Assembly (NCBI RefSeq): GCF_006438785.1
Contig: NZ_RCZB01000003.1
Coordinates: forward strand, 62,001 to 126,000
From: Rhodanobacter glycinis
GTDB taxonomy: Bacteria; Pseudomonadota; Gammaproteobacteria; Xanthomonadales; Rhodanobacteraceae
Direction of reading: 5' to 3'
Length of the DNA stretch: 64,000 nucleotides
Shown here: positions 1-8,819 of the stretch, one piece after another
How positions within the stretch are numbered: the first letter of the stretch is position 1
Layout of the letters: every line of letters starts with the position of its first letter
Translations under genes and position numbers: made by a program
The notes under the pieces: generated by a model
What the model saw: only the letters and a program-made list of their open reading frames with translations
Databases searched by the model: none
What the model was told of the DNA's origin: nothing

Positions 1-1152
1 GCTCAGCAGGATATCGACACACTGAGCAAGGCTGGCTATCGGGACGATGGTGGTTTGTTGACTCCGCGCGCCCCTCTAAAGGCAATCGACTTCGGCGCCC
101 ACGCCATCGACAATTTTGTACCCGACAGCAAGGCACTTGGCCACTCGATCATCAACCCGGAAAGCGAAGCGCGGTATCGCGCGCATCACGGCATGATCGA
201 CCGTTATCGCAGCGATGTCTTGGATCTGCGCACCGGTCTATCGACGAGCTGGGAGATACCGAAGCTGGCGACAGAAAGTGGCATGGCGCTTGGTCGTGTC
301 GCTATCCATGAAGTCGTACAAGGCGTGCATGCTGTTGAGCATGGTGCGCAGTACGCCGCTCACGAGGCCGTGCAGGGCATGCACGCCGTCGAGCGTGGAG
401 TTCATGCGGTAGAGCGCACAGCGCAGAGCGTCGCGCATACCGTCCACGATGACATGCTGAAAGGCGTCCACGCTACGGAGCGCGCTTTGTCGCAGGGCGC
501 CCATGCTGCCGAGCGTGGCGTGCAGCATGCAGCACAGGCCGTCGAGCACGCGGCGAGTAATGTCGCCCACGCGGTTGGAGAAAATGTTTCGCAGGGCGTG
601 CACGTCACCGAGCACGCTGTTTCGCAAAGCATCCATGCCGCGGAACATGTCGCGCAATCCCTGGCCAGCGACGCGTCAAAGGCATTCGATGCACTGCGCC
701 ATCCCGGTTCGTGGCTCGACGACAAGCCGGTGTCAACAGCGACTCCGGTGCTGCTGGATCACACGACGCATCCGGATCATCCGCTCTATCAGCAAACGCG
801 CGATGCCGTGCACCGGCTGGATGCCGAACATCATCGAACGCCCGATCAGCACAGCGACAATCTCGCCGCTTCCCTGGTGGTGGCTGCACGGCGTGATGGC
901 TTGCAGGCAGTCAACCACGTCGTGCTCAGCAACGATGCGGCACGGACCTTTGCCGTGCAGGGTGATCTGAACTCGTCGTTCAACCAGATCACCCATGTGG
1001 AAACTGTGCAGGCCAGCAACACATCCATCGAACAGAGCAGTGCAGCATGGCAACGCGCCATGCAACAGAAGCAGTCGGATCCGACGCACGCGCCGCAGAT
1101 GACGCAGGACCAACGGACTCAACAATCACCCCACCCTGCGGTGAGGCCGTAG
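1..1152 (+). CDS. Putative X-T4SS effector (X-Tfe) with C-terminal XVIPCD, 5' partial
   Basis: The frame is open from base 1 (first codons read AQQDIDTLSK), so the gene starts left of the window; the first in-window start candidate is TTG at 55. Counting from that TTG, residues 1-75 look like the tail of an enzymatic domain, possibly lipase-like. Residues about 88-205 are an Ala/His-rich repeat segment built on G-x-H-A-x-E-R/H. Residues about 236-345 match the XVIPCD secretion domain: HPDHPLY, RTPDQ, DNLAA, a GLxxVxHVVL-type segment and FAVQG, ending in a Gln-rich tail. In Xanthomonas, XVIPCD proteins are recognised by VirD4 and injected by a type IV system into rival bacteria, and virD4 is the next gene here. 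The XVIPCD call is firm; the toxic activity cannot be read from the part in view. No immunity gene lies downstream. Confidence 0.8.
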   Translation, partial: AQQDIDTLSKAGYRDDGGLLTPRAPLKAIDFGAHAIDNFVPDSKALGHSIINPESEARYRAHHGMIDRYRSDVLDLRTGLSTSWEIPKLATESGMALGRVAIHEVVQGVHAVEHGAQYAAHEAVQGMHAVERGVHAVERTAQSVAHTVHDDMLKGVHATERALSQGAHAAERGVQHAAQAVEHAASNVAHAVGENVSQGVHVTEHAVSQSIHAAEHVAQSLASDASKAFDALRHPGSWLDDKPVSTATPVLLDHTTHPDHPLYQQTRDAVHRLDAEHHRTPDQHSDNLAASLVVAARRDGLQAVNHVVLSNDAARTFAVQGDLNSSFNQITHVETVQASNTSIEQSSAAWQRAMQQKQSDPTHAPQMTQDQRTQQSPHPAVRP

Positions 1153-1343
1153 CTCGTCGTGCGTGTAATCCCGCAAACCGGATGCTCGGCGCCGACTCCT
1201 TTGCCCCCTCAACGAAGCGTGCGCGCTTTCGTAATTCGCACTACGCGCCACGAGAAACAGCCGACGGATGGCGCGCTACGCGTATGGGACCTTAGATTGA
1301 ATATGAAGTGCGTTCAAAAATACGTATCGCAGGATAGAACTTC

Positions 1344-3020
1344 ATGAACAGGGGCAAGTGGTATTGGGCGATATTCCTGGCGCTGATCGGGCTGGCGGCG
1401 GGCGAATATTTTTCCGGGTTCCTGACGCTGCTGTTCCTCCGGCTGGATACTGGCCTGCTCAAGTGGAATACCTATCTGGGCTACCTGCGCGCGCTGAGTC
1501 TGCCGGAAGTTCAACCGTACCTTGGCCGCATCAAGGCGAGCGGTTATATCGGTTTCGGCCTGCCGGCCCTGCTGTGGTTGCTGGCGCTGTATTTCATGGC
1601 CCGGAAGAAGAAGCCGTCCATCCACGGCGATGCCCGCTTCGCCCACGGTGGCGACCTGAGCAGGCACGGTATGTTCAAGCGCACGGACAGCAGCATCCTG
1701 GTCGGAAAGTACAAGGGCGATTTGGTCAGGCTGAGCGGGCAGCAGTTCGTGATACTCGCCGCACCGACACGCTCGGGCAAAGGTGTCGGCGTGGTGATCC
1801 CGAACCTGCTCGAATACGGCGAGTCGATGGTGGTTCTCGACATCAAGCAGGAGAACTACGAGTTGACCAGCGGCTGGCGCGCCAGCCAGGGACAGGAAGT
1901 CTATCTGTTCAATCCCTTTGCAGAAGATCGACGCAGTCACCGCTGGAACCCGCTGAGCTATGTGTCGAAGGATCCTGCCTTCCGCGTTTCGGATCTGATG
2001 AGCATCGGGGCGATGCTTTATCCAGACGGCGCGGACGATCATAAATTCTGGGTGAGCCAGGCGCGCAACGCATTCATGGCCTTCACGCTATACCTGTTCG
2101 AGAAATGGGATGACGACGAAAGGAACAGCATCCCGCTGCAGTTGCGCAGCAAGCCTACGCTCGGCGCCGTTTACCGGCTTTCATCAGGCGATGGCTCGGA
2201 CCTGAAACAGCTCTATCAGCTGCTGGCACAACAGGCCTTCCTCACCGGCAATGCGCGATCCGCGTTTGCCAACCTGTTGTCGCAGGCGAACGAAACGTTT
2301 GCCTCGATCCTCGGCACGTTCAAGGAGCCACTCAATGCATGGATCAATCCCGTGCTCGACGCGGCGACCAGCGATGACGATTTCCTGCTGACCGACATCC
2401 GCAAAAAGAAGATGACGATCTACATCGGCATCCAGCCCAACAAGCTGGCGGAGAGCCGGCTGATCGTGAATCTCTTTTTCAGCCAGTTGATCAATCTGAA
2501 CACCAAGGAGCTGCCGCAGACCAATCCGTCGCTGAAATACCAGTGCCTGCTGCTGATGGACGAGTTCACTTCGATCGGCAGGGTGGAGATCATTGCCTCG
2601 GCCGTTTCGTTCATGGCCGGCTACAATCTGCGGCTGCTGCCGATCATCCAGAGCATGTCGCAGCTCGACGCCACCTACGGGAAAGACGTGTCGCGCGCGC
2701 TGATCACCAACCACGCGCTGCAGATCGTGTTCGCGCCACGCGAGCAACAGGACGCCAACGATTACTCCGACATGCTTGGCTATACCACCGTGCGCAAGGA
2801 GAACATTACGCGCGGACGCGAGACATCCCGCAGCCACTCGGAAGAGCGTCGGGCGTTGATGCTTCCCCAGGAGTTGAAAGAGATGGGGAATGAGAAGGAA
2901 GTCTTCCTGTACGAAGGCATCCCGCATCCAGTCATGTGCAACAAGATCCGCTACTACCAGGACAAATATTTCACCGTTCGCCTGCTACCCAAGGTCGATA
3001 TTCCAAGGCTTGCGGTCTAG
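1344..3020 (+). CDS. virD4: VirD4/TraG-type T4SS coupling ATPase
   Basis: 558 residues. Two N-terminal membrane segments (about 7-32 and 67-86) anchor it in the inner membrane. Walker A is at about 140-149 (APTRSGKGVG) and Walker B at 402-408 (LLLMDEF); the all-alpha domain lies between them. The family collects substrates and feeds them into the VirB channel. In Xanthomonas-type killing systems its all-alpha domain binds XVIPCD effectors, which fits the effector gene directly upstream. It starts at ATG 1344; 191 bases separate it from the effector. No virB gene lies downstream, since a metabolic gene follows, so any virB cluster should lie left of the window. A conjugation-type TraG is the alternative, but the neighbour argues for bacterial killing. 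Confidence 0.93.
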   Translation: MNRGKWYWAIFLALIGLAAGEYFSGFLTLLFLRLDTGLLKWNTYLGYLRALSLPEVQPYLGRIKASGYIGFGLPALLWLLALYFMARKKKPSIHGDARFAHGGDLSRHGMFKRTDSSILVGKYKGDLVRLSGQQFVILAAPTRSGKGVGVVIPNLLEYGESMVVLDIKQENYELTSGWRASQGQEVYLFNPFAEDRRSHRWNPLSYVSKDPAFRVSDLMSIGAMLYPDGADDHKFWVSQARNAFMAFTLYLFEKWDDDERNSIPLQLRSKPTLGAVYRLSSGDGSDLKQLYQLLAQQAFLTGNARSAFANLLSQANETFASILGTFKEPLNAWINPVLDAATSDDDFLLTDIRKKKMTIYIGIQPNKLAESRLIVNLFFSQLINLNTKELPQTNPSLKYQCLLLMDEFTSIGRVEIIASAVSFMAGYNLRLLPIIQSMSQLDATYGKDVSRALITNHALQIVFAPREQQDANDYSDMLGYTTVRKENITRGRETSRSHSEERRALMLPQELKEMGNEKEVFLYEGIPHPVMCNKIRYYQDKYFTVRLLPKVDIPRLAV

Positions 3021-3070
3021 GCTGAGGCGACATCGGCTGCCACGCGCCGGTTCGGCGCTAGACTTGGCGG

Positions 3071-4438
3071 ATGCTGCCTCCTTTCCTTCTCGATACGCTG
3101 CGCACGATCTTCGTGGGCGATGCGCTCTCGATCGGCGAAGCCGAGCGCATCGCCTACTCCTACGACAACTCCCGCCTGCACGCGCTTCCGGAAGCCGTAG
3201 TGTTCCCCACCGAACACGCACAGGTCGAAGCGCTGATCCAGGCCTGCCGCGCGCACAAGGTGCCGGTGATCGCGCGCGGGCGCGGCAGCAATACCACCGG
3301 CGCGACAGTCCCGGTCAACGGCGGCGTGGTGGTGAGTTTCGAGCGGATGAACCGGATCCTGCGGATCGATCCGGACAACCGCCTGGCGGTGGTCGAGCCG
3401 GGGGTGTTGAACGGCGACCTGCAGCAGGCGTTGGCGCCGCACGGTTTCTTCTGGCCGCCCGATCCCACCTCGGCGCCGTGGTGCAGCGTCGGCGGCAACC
3501 TGGCGTGCAATGCGGCCGGGCCGCGCGCGGTGAAGTACGGCAGCCCGCGCGAGAACACGCTGGGCCTGCGCGCGGTGGCCGGCAGCGGCGAGGGCTTTCG
3601 CTGCGGCACCTATACCAGCAAGGGCGCGACCGGTTATGACCTGACTCGGCTGCTGATCGGCTCGGAAGGCACGCTGGCGCTGATCACCGAGGCCACGCTG
3701 AAACTGACGCCGAAGCCGTCGGGCCTGCGCACGTTGCGCGCGACCTATAGAGATGTGGGCGCGGCGGCGCGTGCGGTGGCGCGGATCATGGCGCAGCCGG
3801 TGACGCCGTGCGCGCTGGAGTTCATCGACGACGTGGCGCTGAAGTTGGCGCGCGCACACGGCGGCGACAGCGTGCCGTTGGCCGGCGCGATGCTGATGAT
3901 CGAGGTGGATGGCGAACCGGCCACACTGGACAGCGCGGTCGAGGCGGTGGCTGCTGCCGCACGCGGCGACGGACTGGAGGAATTGCGGGTGGCGCAGAGC
4001 GCCGAGGAAACCCGTGCGCTGTGGGCCGCACGCCGGGCGTTGTCGCCGGCACAACGCACGATCTCGCCGAACAAGATCAACGAGGATGTGGTGGTGCCGG
4101 TCAGCCACCTGCCCGCGCTGGTCGATGGCATCAAGCGGCTGTCGGCGCAGCACGATGTGTTGATCGTCACCTTCGGCCACGCCGGCAACGGCAACCTGCA
4201 TGTGAACCTGCTGCCGCGCGACGAGGCCGAACGCGAACGCGCGCATGCCTGCCTCGCCGACGTGTTTGCGCTGGTGATCTCGTTGGAGGGCACGCTGTCG
4301 GGCGAGCACGGCATCGGCATGGTCAAGCGCGAGTTCATGCCGCTGGCGCTGTCGAGTGAGACGCTGGGGCTGATGAGAAACATCAAGGCCGCGTTTGACC
4401 CGGATGGGATTCTCAATCCCGGGAAGCTGCTGCCTTGA
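3071..4438 (+). CDS. FAD-linked D-2-hydroxyacid dehydrogenase (GlcD / D-lactate dehydrogenase type)
   Basis: 455 residues of the vanillyl-alcohol-oxidase fold. The FAD pyrophosphate loop is near residues 69-85 (RGRGSNTTGATVPVNGG), the FAD cap region follows (SVGGNLACNAAGPRAVKYG), and the C-terminal half carries the metal and substrate motifs GHAGNGNLHVN and EHGIGMVKREF. These features are shared by D-lactate dehydrogenases and glycolate oxidase subunit D, which oxidise 2-hydroxyacids and pass electrons to quinone or cytochrome. No GlcE/GlcF partner or Fe-S domain is present, so a stand-alone D-lactate-type enzyme is more likely than glycolate oxidase. It starts 50 bases after virD4 on the same strand but is functionally unrelated. 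Confidence 0.88.
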   Translation: MLPPFLLDTLRTIFVGDALSIGEAERIAYSYDNSRLHALPEAVVFPTEHAQVEALIQACRAHKVPVIARGRGSNTTGATVPVNGGVVVSFERMNRILRIDPDNRLAVVEPGVLNGDLQQALAPHGFFWPPDPTSAPWCSVGGNLACNAAGPRAVKYGSPRENTLGLRAVAGSGEGFRCGTYTSKGATGYDLTRLLIGSEGTLALITEATLKLTPKPSGLRTLRATYRDVGAAARAVARIMAQPVTPCALEFIDDVALKLARAHGGDSVPLAGAMLMIEVDGEPATLDSAVEAVAAAARGDGLEELRVAQSAEETRALWAARRALSPAQRTISPNKINEDVVVPVSHLPALVDGIKRLSAQHDVLIVTFGHAGNGNLHVNLLPRDEAERERAHACLADVFALVISLEGTLSGEHGIGMVKREFMPLALSSETLGLMRNIKAAFDPDGILNPGKLLP

Positions 4439-4584
4439 GTCCCATCGACACGCTTCATCATTGCCCTCACCGTCATTACGGCGCGGCCCGGAGGCGCTCT
4501 TTCGGCAGCGAAGCTGGTCATCCCATGCCGGTCGTGCGCGAAGCCATCGGACTTCATGCAGTAATCCGACGGCCTCGCCATGCG

Positions 4585-4604
4585 ATTCCGGCCTGCGCCG
4601 GAAT
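4585..4604. repeat. Short palindromic intergenic repeat (REP-like)
   Basis: A perfect 8-base inverted repeat, ATTCCGGC and GCCGGAAT, separated by CTGC, in the 180-base gap between the hydroxyacid dehydrogenase and the glycosylase gene. Its context (ATGCGATTCCGGCCTGCGCCGGAATGAC) is the dispersed palindrome seen in many proteobacterial genomes. I see no other copy in this window. It may also act as a hairpin at the end of the upstream transcript, though it has no T-run. Confidence 0.6.
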
Positions 4605-4618
4605 GACGACGGTGTGTT

Positions 4619-5221
4619 GTGGTTGATCCTGTCGAACCTCTACTCGCGGAGATCCGCGCCTGCCGCCTGTGCGAGGCGCATCTGCCGCTGGGCCCGCGGC
4701 CGGTGCTGCAGGCGTCGGCCACGTCGCGGTTGTTGATCGTCAGCCAGGCGCCGGGACGCAAGGTGCATTTGAGCGGGGTGCCGTTTGACGATGTGAGTGG
4801 CGATCGCCTGCGCGAGTGGCTGGGCATCGATCGCGACACGTTCTACGACGCCGGCCGCGTGGCGATCGTGCCGATGGGCTTCTGCTTTCCCGGCAGCGGC
4901 CGCGGTGGCGACCTGCCGCCGCGGCCGGAGTGCGCGCCGACCTGGCACCCGCCCCTGCTGCCGTTGTTGACGCAGGTGCGACTGACCCTGGTGATCGGGC
5001 AGTACGCGCAGGTAGGCATGCTGGGTACGGCGCGGGCCGCCTCGCTGACCGACACCGTGCGCGCGTGGCGCACGCACCTGGCCCACGGGTTGCTGCCGCT
5101 GCCGCATCCCAGCCCGCGCAATCGACCGTGGGTGATGCACAACCCGTGGTTCGAGCAGGAGCTGCTGCCGGTGTTGCGCGAACGCGTGCGGTTGCTGCTG
5201 CGCGACGTCGATGCGGATTGA
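4619..5221 (+). CDS. Uracil-DNA glycosylase superfamily protein
   Basis: 200 residues from a GTG start at 4619; no ATG lies nearby in frame. C15 and C18 (CRLC) resemble the first pair of Fe-S cysteines in family 4 type UDGs, with further cysteines in GFCFPG and PECAP. The motif following the first strand is SQAPGRKVH, where classical family 4 enzymes have GExPG. A C-terminal HPSPRN stands in the place of the HPSP[RL] leucine-loop motif. This is the uncharacterised branch usually annotated 'uracil-DNA glycosylase family protein'. Base excision repair is the expected role, but the altered first motif means activity cannot be assumed. Confidence 0.78.
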   Translation: MVDPVEPLLAEIRACRLCEAHLPLGPRPVLQASATSRLLIVSQAPGRKVHLSGVPFDDVSGDRLREWLGIDRDTFYDAGRVAIVPMGFCFPGSGRGGDLPPRPECAPTWHPPLLPLLTQVRLTLVIGQYAQVGMLGTARAASLTDTVRAWRTHLAHGLLPLPHPSPRNRPWVMHNPWFEQELLPVLRERVRLLLRDVDAD

Positions 5222-5342
5222 AGCGGCGCTGCAGCGCGCCTTGCCGGTCGGGCGCCGATTCATCTAACCTGCCTAGGCTTTGTGGCCACGGGGTGTTCCC
5301 TCGGCCTTGCCTGGGGAAAACCAATATGCGGGTTATCGGTCG

Positions 5343-6614
5343 ATGAGCATCAAGCTCCGTCTTGTGGCGATGAATTTTTTGCAGTTTTTCGTGTGGGGAG
5401 CCTGGCTGATCACCATCGGCGCGTACTGGTTCCAGTACCGGCACTGGTCGGGCGCGCAGTTCGGCGCGATCTTCTCGACCATGGGCATCGCCTCGCTGTT
5501 CATGCCGTCGCTGATGGGCGTGGTGGCGGACAAGTGGCTCAATGCGGAAAAGCTCTACGGCCTGCTGCACATCGGCGGCGCGGTGGTGCTGTTCATCGTG
5601 CCCTCGATCGACAACCCGGGCACATTGTTCTGGGTGATGCTGCTGAACATGATGTGCTACATGCCGACGATCTCGCTGGCGATCGCGGTGGCGTACAACG
5701 CGCTGAAGACCAACGGCGCGGACGTGGTGCTGGTGTTTCCGCCGATCCGGGTGTGGGGCACGATCGGTTTCATCGCCGCGATGTGGATGGTGAGCCTGCT
5801 GCACCTGGAAACCTCCGGCGGCCAGTTCTACGTCGCCTCCGGCGCGTCGCTGCTGCTGGGCCTGTATGCGTTCACCCTGCCGAAGTGCCCGCCGCGCCTG
5901 CGCGGGCAGGCGCACACGTCATGGCTGGATACGCTGGGGCTGACCTCGTTCGCGCTGTTCAGGAACAGCAAGATGGCGATCTTCTTCGTCTTCGCCATGC
6001 TGCTGGGCGCGGCCTTGCAGCTGACCAACGCCTATGGCGATACGTTCCTGCATGACTTCGCCAACGTCGATGCGTACAAGGGCATGCTCGCCGTGCGCTA
6101 TCCGGCGATCATCATGTCGATCTCGCAGGTTTCCGAAACGCTGTTCATCCTGGCGATCCCGTTCTTCTTCAAGCGCTTCGGCATCAAGACGGTGATGCTG
6201 ATCAGCATGCTGGCGTGGGTGCTGCGCTTCGGCCTGTTCGCCTACGGCAACCCGGGGCCGGGGCTGTGGATGATCGTGATGTCGTGCATCGTGTACGGCA
6301 TGGCATTCGACTTCTTCAATATTTCCGGCTCGCTGTTCGTCGAGGAGCAGAGCGACCCGGCGATCCGCGCCAGCGCGCAGGGTCTGTTCATGCTGATGAC
6401 GAACGGCATCGGCGCGATCCTGGGCAGCTCGATCAGCGGGGTGATCATCGACCTGTGGTTCACCCATGCCGACGGCAGCAAGGACTGGCCCGGCATCTGG
6501 ACGACGTTCGCGTCGTACTCGCTGGTGGTGGCCGTGCTGTTCGCGATTTTCTTCAAGCACCGGCACGTGCGGGCCGTGGTGGTGCAACCCACGGAAGGCG
6601 CCCTGCACGGCTGA
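5343..6614 (+). CDS. MFS nucleoside:H+ symporter (NupG/XapB-like)
   Basis: 423 residues with about 12 membrane segments. It begins MSIKLRLVAMNFLQFFVWGAWLITIG, characteristic of the nucleoside:proton symporter family, and carries FSTMGIASLFMPSLMGVVADKW in the first cytoplasmic loop. It should import nucleosides across the inner membrane. I chose ATG 5343; a longer in-frame reading from 5280 adds 21 unlikely residues. It stands alone between the glycosylase-like gene and the iron-regulated receptor gene, on the same strand as both. Confidence 0.87.
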   Translation: MSIKLRLVAMNFLQFFVWGAWLITIGAYWFQYRHWSGAQFGAIFSTMGIASLFMPSLMGVVADKWLNAEKLYGLLHIGGAVVLFIVPSIDNPGTLFWVMLLNMMCYMPTISLAIAVAYNALKTNGADVVLVFPPIRVWGTIGFIAAMWMVSLLHLETSGGQFYVASGASLLLGLYAFTLPKCPPRLRGQAHTSWLDTLGLTSFALFRNSKMAIFFVFAMLLGAALQLTNAYGDTFLHDFANVDAYKGMLAVRYPAIIMSISQVSETLFILAIPFFFKRFGIKTVMLISMLAWVLRFGLFAYGNPGPGLWMIVMSCIVYGMAFDFFNISGSLFVEEQSDPAIRASAQGLFMLMTNGIGAILGSSISGVIIDLWFTHADGSKDWPGIWTTFASYSLVVAVLFAIFFKHRHVRAVVVQPTEGALHG

Positions 6615-6646
6615 CGGTGACGGCGGGCGGCGGGTGTCGCCTGATT

Positions 6647-6665
6647 GTTATTGCGAATCATTATC
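6647..6665 (+). promoter_or_regulatory. Fur box
   Basis: GTTATTGCGAATCATTATC matches 15 of the 19 positions of the classical Fur consensus GATAATGATAATCATTATC, and its right half (AATCATTATC) is exact. It ends 33 bases before the TonB receptor start, as expected for iron-dependent repression of that gene and the overlapping PepSY gene. Confidence 0.85.
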
Positions 6666-6698
6666 ATTTAAGATGCGGGTCCCCACAGGAGGCCCCGC

Positions 6699-8819
6699 AT
6701 GTCATTTTCCGTTCGTCCACTCGTTTTTGCCTGCGCGCTCGCGCTCGCCGGCATTGCCCACGCCGCGGACCAGAAGGACGCCGTAGCGCTGAAGCGGGTC
6801 GAGGTTTCCGCCAGCACGCTGCGCATGCCGCAGAGCCAGGGCGCGCTGCCGACCACGATCACGGTCATCACCCAAGAGGACCTGCGCCAGCAGCTGGCGC
6901 TGACGCCGGACCTCGGCGACGCCATCGGCAACCTGGTGCCGTCGTTCTCGCCGTCGACCCAGAAGCTGAGCACCCGCGGCCAGACCCTGCGCGGACGCAA
7001 CCCGCTGTACATGGTCGACGGGGTGCCGCAGTCCAGCCCGCTGCGCAACGGCTCGCGCGATGGCTACACGATCGACCCGGCGATGATCGAGCGGATCGAG
7101 ATCGTGGAAGGCTCCAATGCGATGCAGGGCCTGGGCGCGGCCGGCGGCATCATCAACATCATCACCAAGCAGGCGCCCAAGCAGGACGGCGTACGCCAGG
7201 AAGTCACCGTCAATACCAGCGCACCGACCCGCGGCGGCGACGGCCTGGGTTACGGCGCGGCGTACCTGCTGGGCGCGCGCAGCGGCACGTTCGACATGGT
7301 GGTGGGCGCGTCGTGGCGCCAGCGCGGCATGTATTCGGACGCGAAGGGGCGGCTGATCGGCGTCGACGGCACCCAGGGCGACCTGATGGATTCGAAAAGC
7401 AGCGACGGCTTCGCCAAGTTCGGCTACGAGTTTGCCGGCGCGCGCCATCTGCAGTTGACCGTCAATCGCTTCGACCTCGACGGCAACGGCAACTACACCG
7501 CGGTGCCGGGCGACATGGCCGCCAACCTGCCGACCACCTCGACACGTGGCAGGCAGCCCGGCGATGCGCCGCGCAACCGCGTGCTGACCAGCAGCCTCGA
7601 CTACCGCGACCCGCAGCTGGCCGGCGGCGAGCTGCGCGCGCAGCTCTACCATCAGAAGAATCGCGAACTGTTCGGCGGCGGTCGCTTCGCCACTTTCCAG
7701 GACCCCGCCTACGGCCCGAACCTGTTCGACCAGTCGCAGAACGTGTCGACCAAGGACGGCGCGCGGCTGTCGTGGTCCAAACGCGGCCTGCTCGACGACA
7801 AGCTGACCGTGCTGGTCGGTGCCGACGGTTATCGCGATACCACCTTCCAGGCACTGACCCATACCGGCCGCCACTGGGTGCCCGACAGCACCTACACCGG
7901 CTGGGCGCCGTTCCTGCAAGCCGAATACTGGCCGCTGCAGACGCTGTCAGTGTCTGGCGGTCTGCGCCAGGAGCACGGCACGCTCGACGTGCCGACCTTC
8001 CAGACGCTGGCGGCGTACAACGGGGTCACCGTGCAGGGCGGCTCGACCGGTTTCAAGAAGACGCTGCCGAACTTCGGTGCGGTCTGGTATCTCACCGGCC
8101 AGCTCAACGTGTTCGCCAGCTACGCCGAGGGCTACACCCTGCCCGACGTGGGTCGCGTGCTGCGCGCCATCAACAAACCTGGCCAGGACGTGGCCGGTTT
8201 CCTCGGGCTCAAGCCGGTGGTGTCGGACAATCGCGAACTGGGCATCGACTACAGCGGCGATCGTTACGGCGCGCGGGTGAGTTACTACACCTCGCGCTCG
8301 AAGCTCGGCTCGGTGCTGGTGTTCGACGCGCCGAATCAGGTCTACAACGTGATGCGCCAGCGCGTGGCGATCAGCGGTTGGGAGGCGCGCGCGAACTGGC
8401 AGCCGGTCGACGGTGCGCTGCTCAACGCGTCGTTCGCGATCAATCGCGGCCGCTCCGACCGCAACGGTGACGGCCAGGTCGACTCCGATCTCGACGGCGC
8501 GAACATCGCGCCGAACCGGCTCAACCTGTCGTGGACGCAGCGTTGGAACGATGCACTGTCGAGTTACCTTCAGCTGAGCCATGCCTACAGCCGCGACTTC
8601 GCCACGCTGGGCCGGCGCAGCGCGCACTTCGACGGCTACAGCACCGCCGACGCCTACGTGAAATGGCACACCGATGCCAGCGGCGACTGGACGCTCGGCG
8701 TGCAGAACCTGGCCAATACGCAGTTCATCAATTACGTCTCGCAAACGGTCGGCGACAACGACTCGTACTTTGCCGGCCGCGGCCGCGTGCTCTCGCTGAC
8801 CTGGCAGCAGGTGTTTTGA
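6699..8819 (+). CDS. TonB-dependent receptor for ferric siderophore uptake
   Basis: 706 residues. There is a cleavable signal peptide (1-22, ending AHAA), then a plug domain from about 35 to 160 (QEDLRQQLALTPDLGDAIGNLVPSF; RIEIVEGSNAMQGLGAAGGIINI), then a 22-strand type barrel ending in a C-terminal Phe (SLTWQQVF), the usual outer-membrane insertion signature. A consensus-like ribosome site (CAGGAGG) precedes the ATG. The Fur box just upstream shows it is an iron-starvation gene, so a ferric siderophore is the likely ligand; the specific one cannot be told. Its stop overlaps the start of the PepSY gene, pointing to an operon. Confidence 0.92.
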   Translation: MSFSVRPLVFACALALAGIAHAADQKDAVALKRVEVSASTLRMPQSQGALPTTITVITQEDLRQQLALTPDLGDAIGNLVPSFSPSTQKLSTRGQTLRGRNPLYMVDGVPQSSPLRNGSRDGYTIDPAMIERIEIVEGSNAMQGLGAAGGIINIITKQAPKQDGVRQEVTVNTSAPTRGGDGLGYGAAYLLGARSGTFDMVVGASWRQRGMYSDAKGRLIGVDGTQGDLMDSKSSDGFAKFGYEFAGARHLQLTVNRFDLDGNGNYTAVPGDMAANLPTTSTRGRQPGDAPRNRVLTSSLDYRDPQLAGGELRAQLYHQKNRELFGGGRFATFQDPAYGPNLFDQSQNVSTKDGARLSWSKRGLLDDKLTVLVGADGYRDTTFQALTHTGRHWVPDSTYTGWAPFLQAEYWPLQTLSVSGGLRQEHGTLDVPTFQTLAAYNGVTVQGGSTGFKKTLPNFGAVWYLTGQLNVFASYAEGYTLPDVGRVLRAINKPGQDVAGFLGLKPVVSDNRELGIDYSGDRYGARVSYYTSRSKLGSVLVFDAPNQVYNVMRQRVAISGWEARANWQPVDGALLNASFAINRGRSDRNGDGQVDSDLDGANIAPNRLNLSWTQRWNDALSSYLQLSHAYSRDFATLGRRSAHFDGYSTADAYVKWHTDASGDWTLGVQNLANTQFINYVSQTVGDNDSYFAGRGRVLSLTWQQVF

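Noticed and set aside
238..1061. Several antisense frames across the effector gene
   Set aside because: They arise from the repetitive GC-rich repeat coding for Ala/His/Glu and have no start signals or similarity.
6215..8470. Long plus-strand frame of about 750 codons across the nucleoside symporter end and TonB receptor
   Set aside because: It is a frame shadow in GC-rich sequence, overlaps two well-supported genes and has Arg/Ala/Gly-rich translation with no domain.
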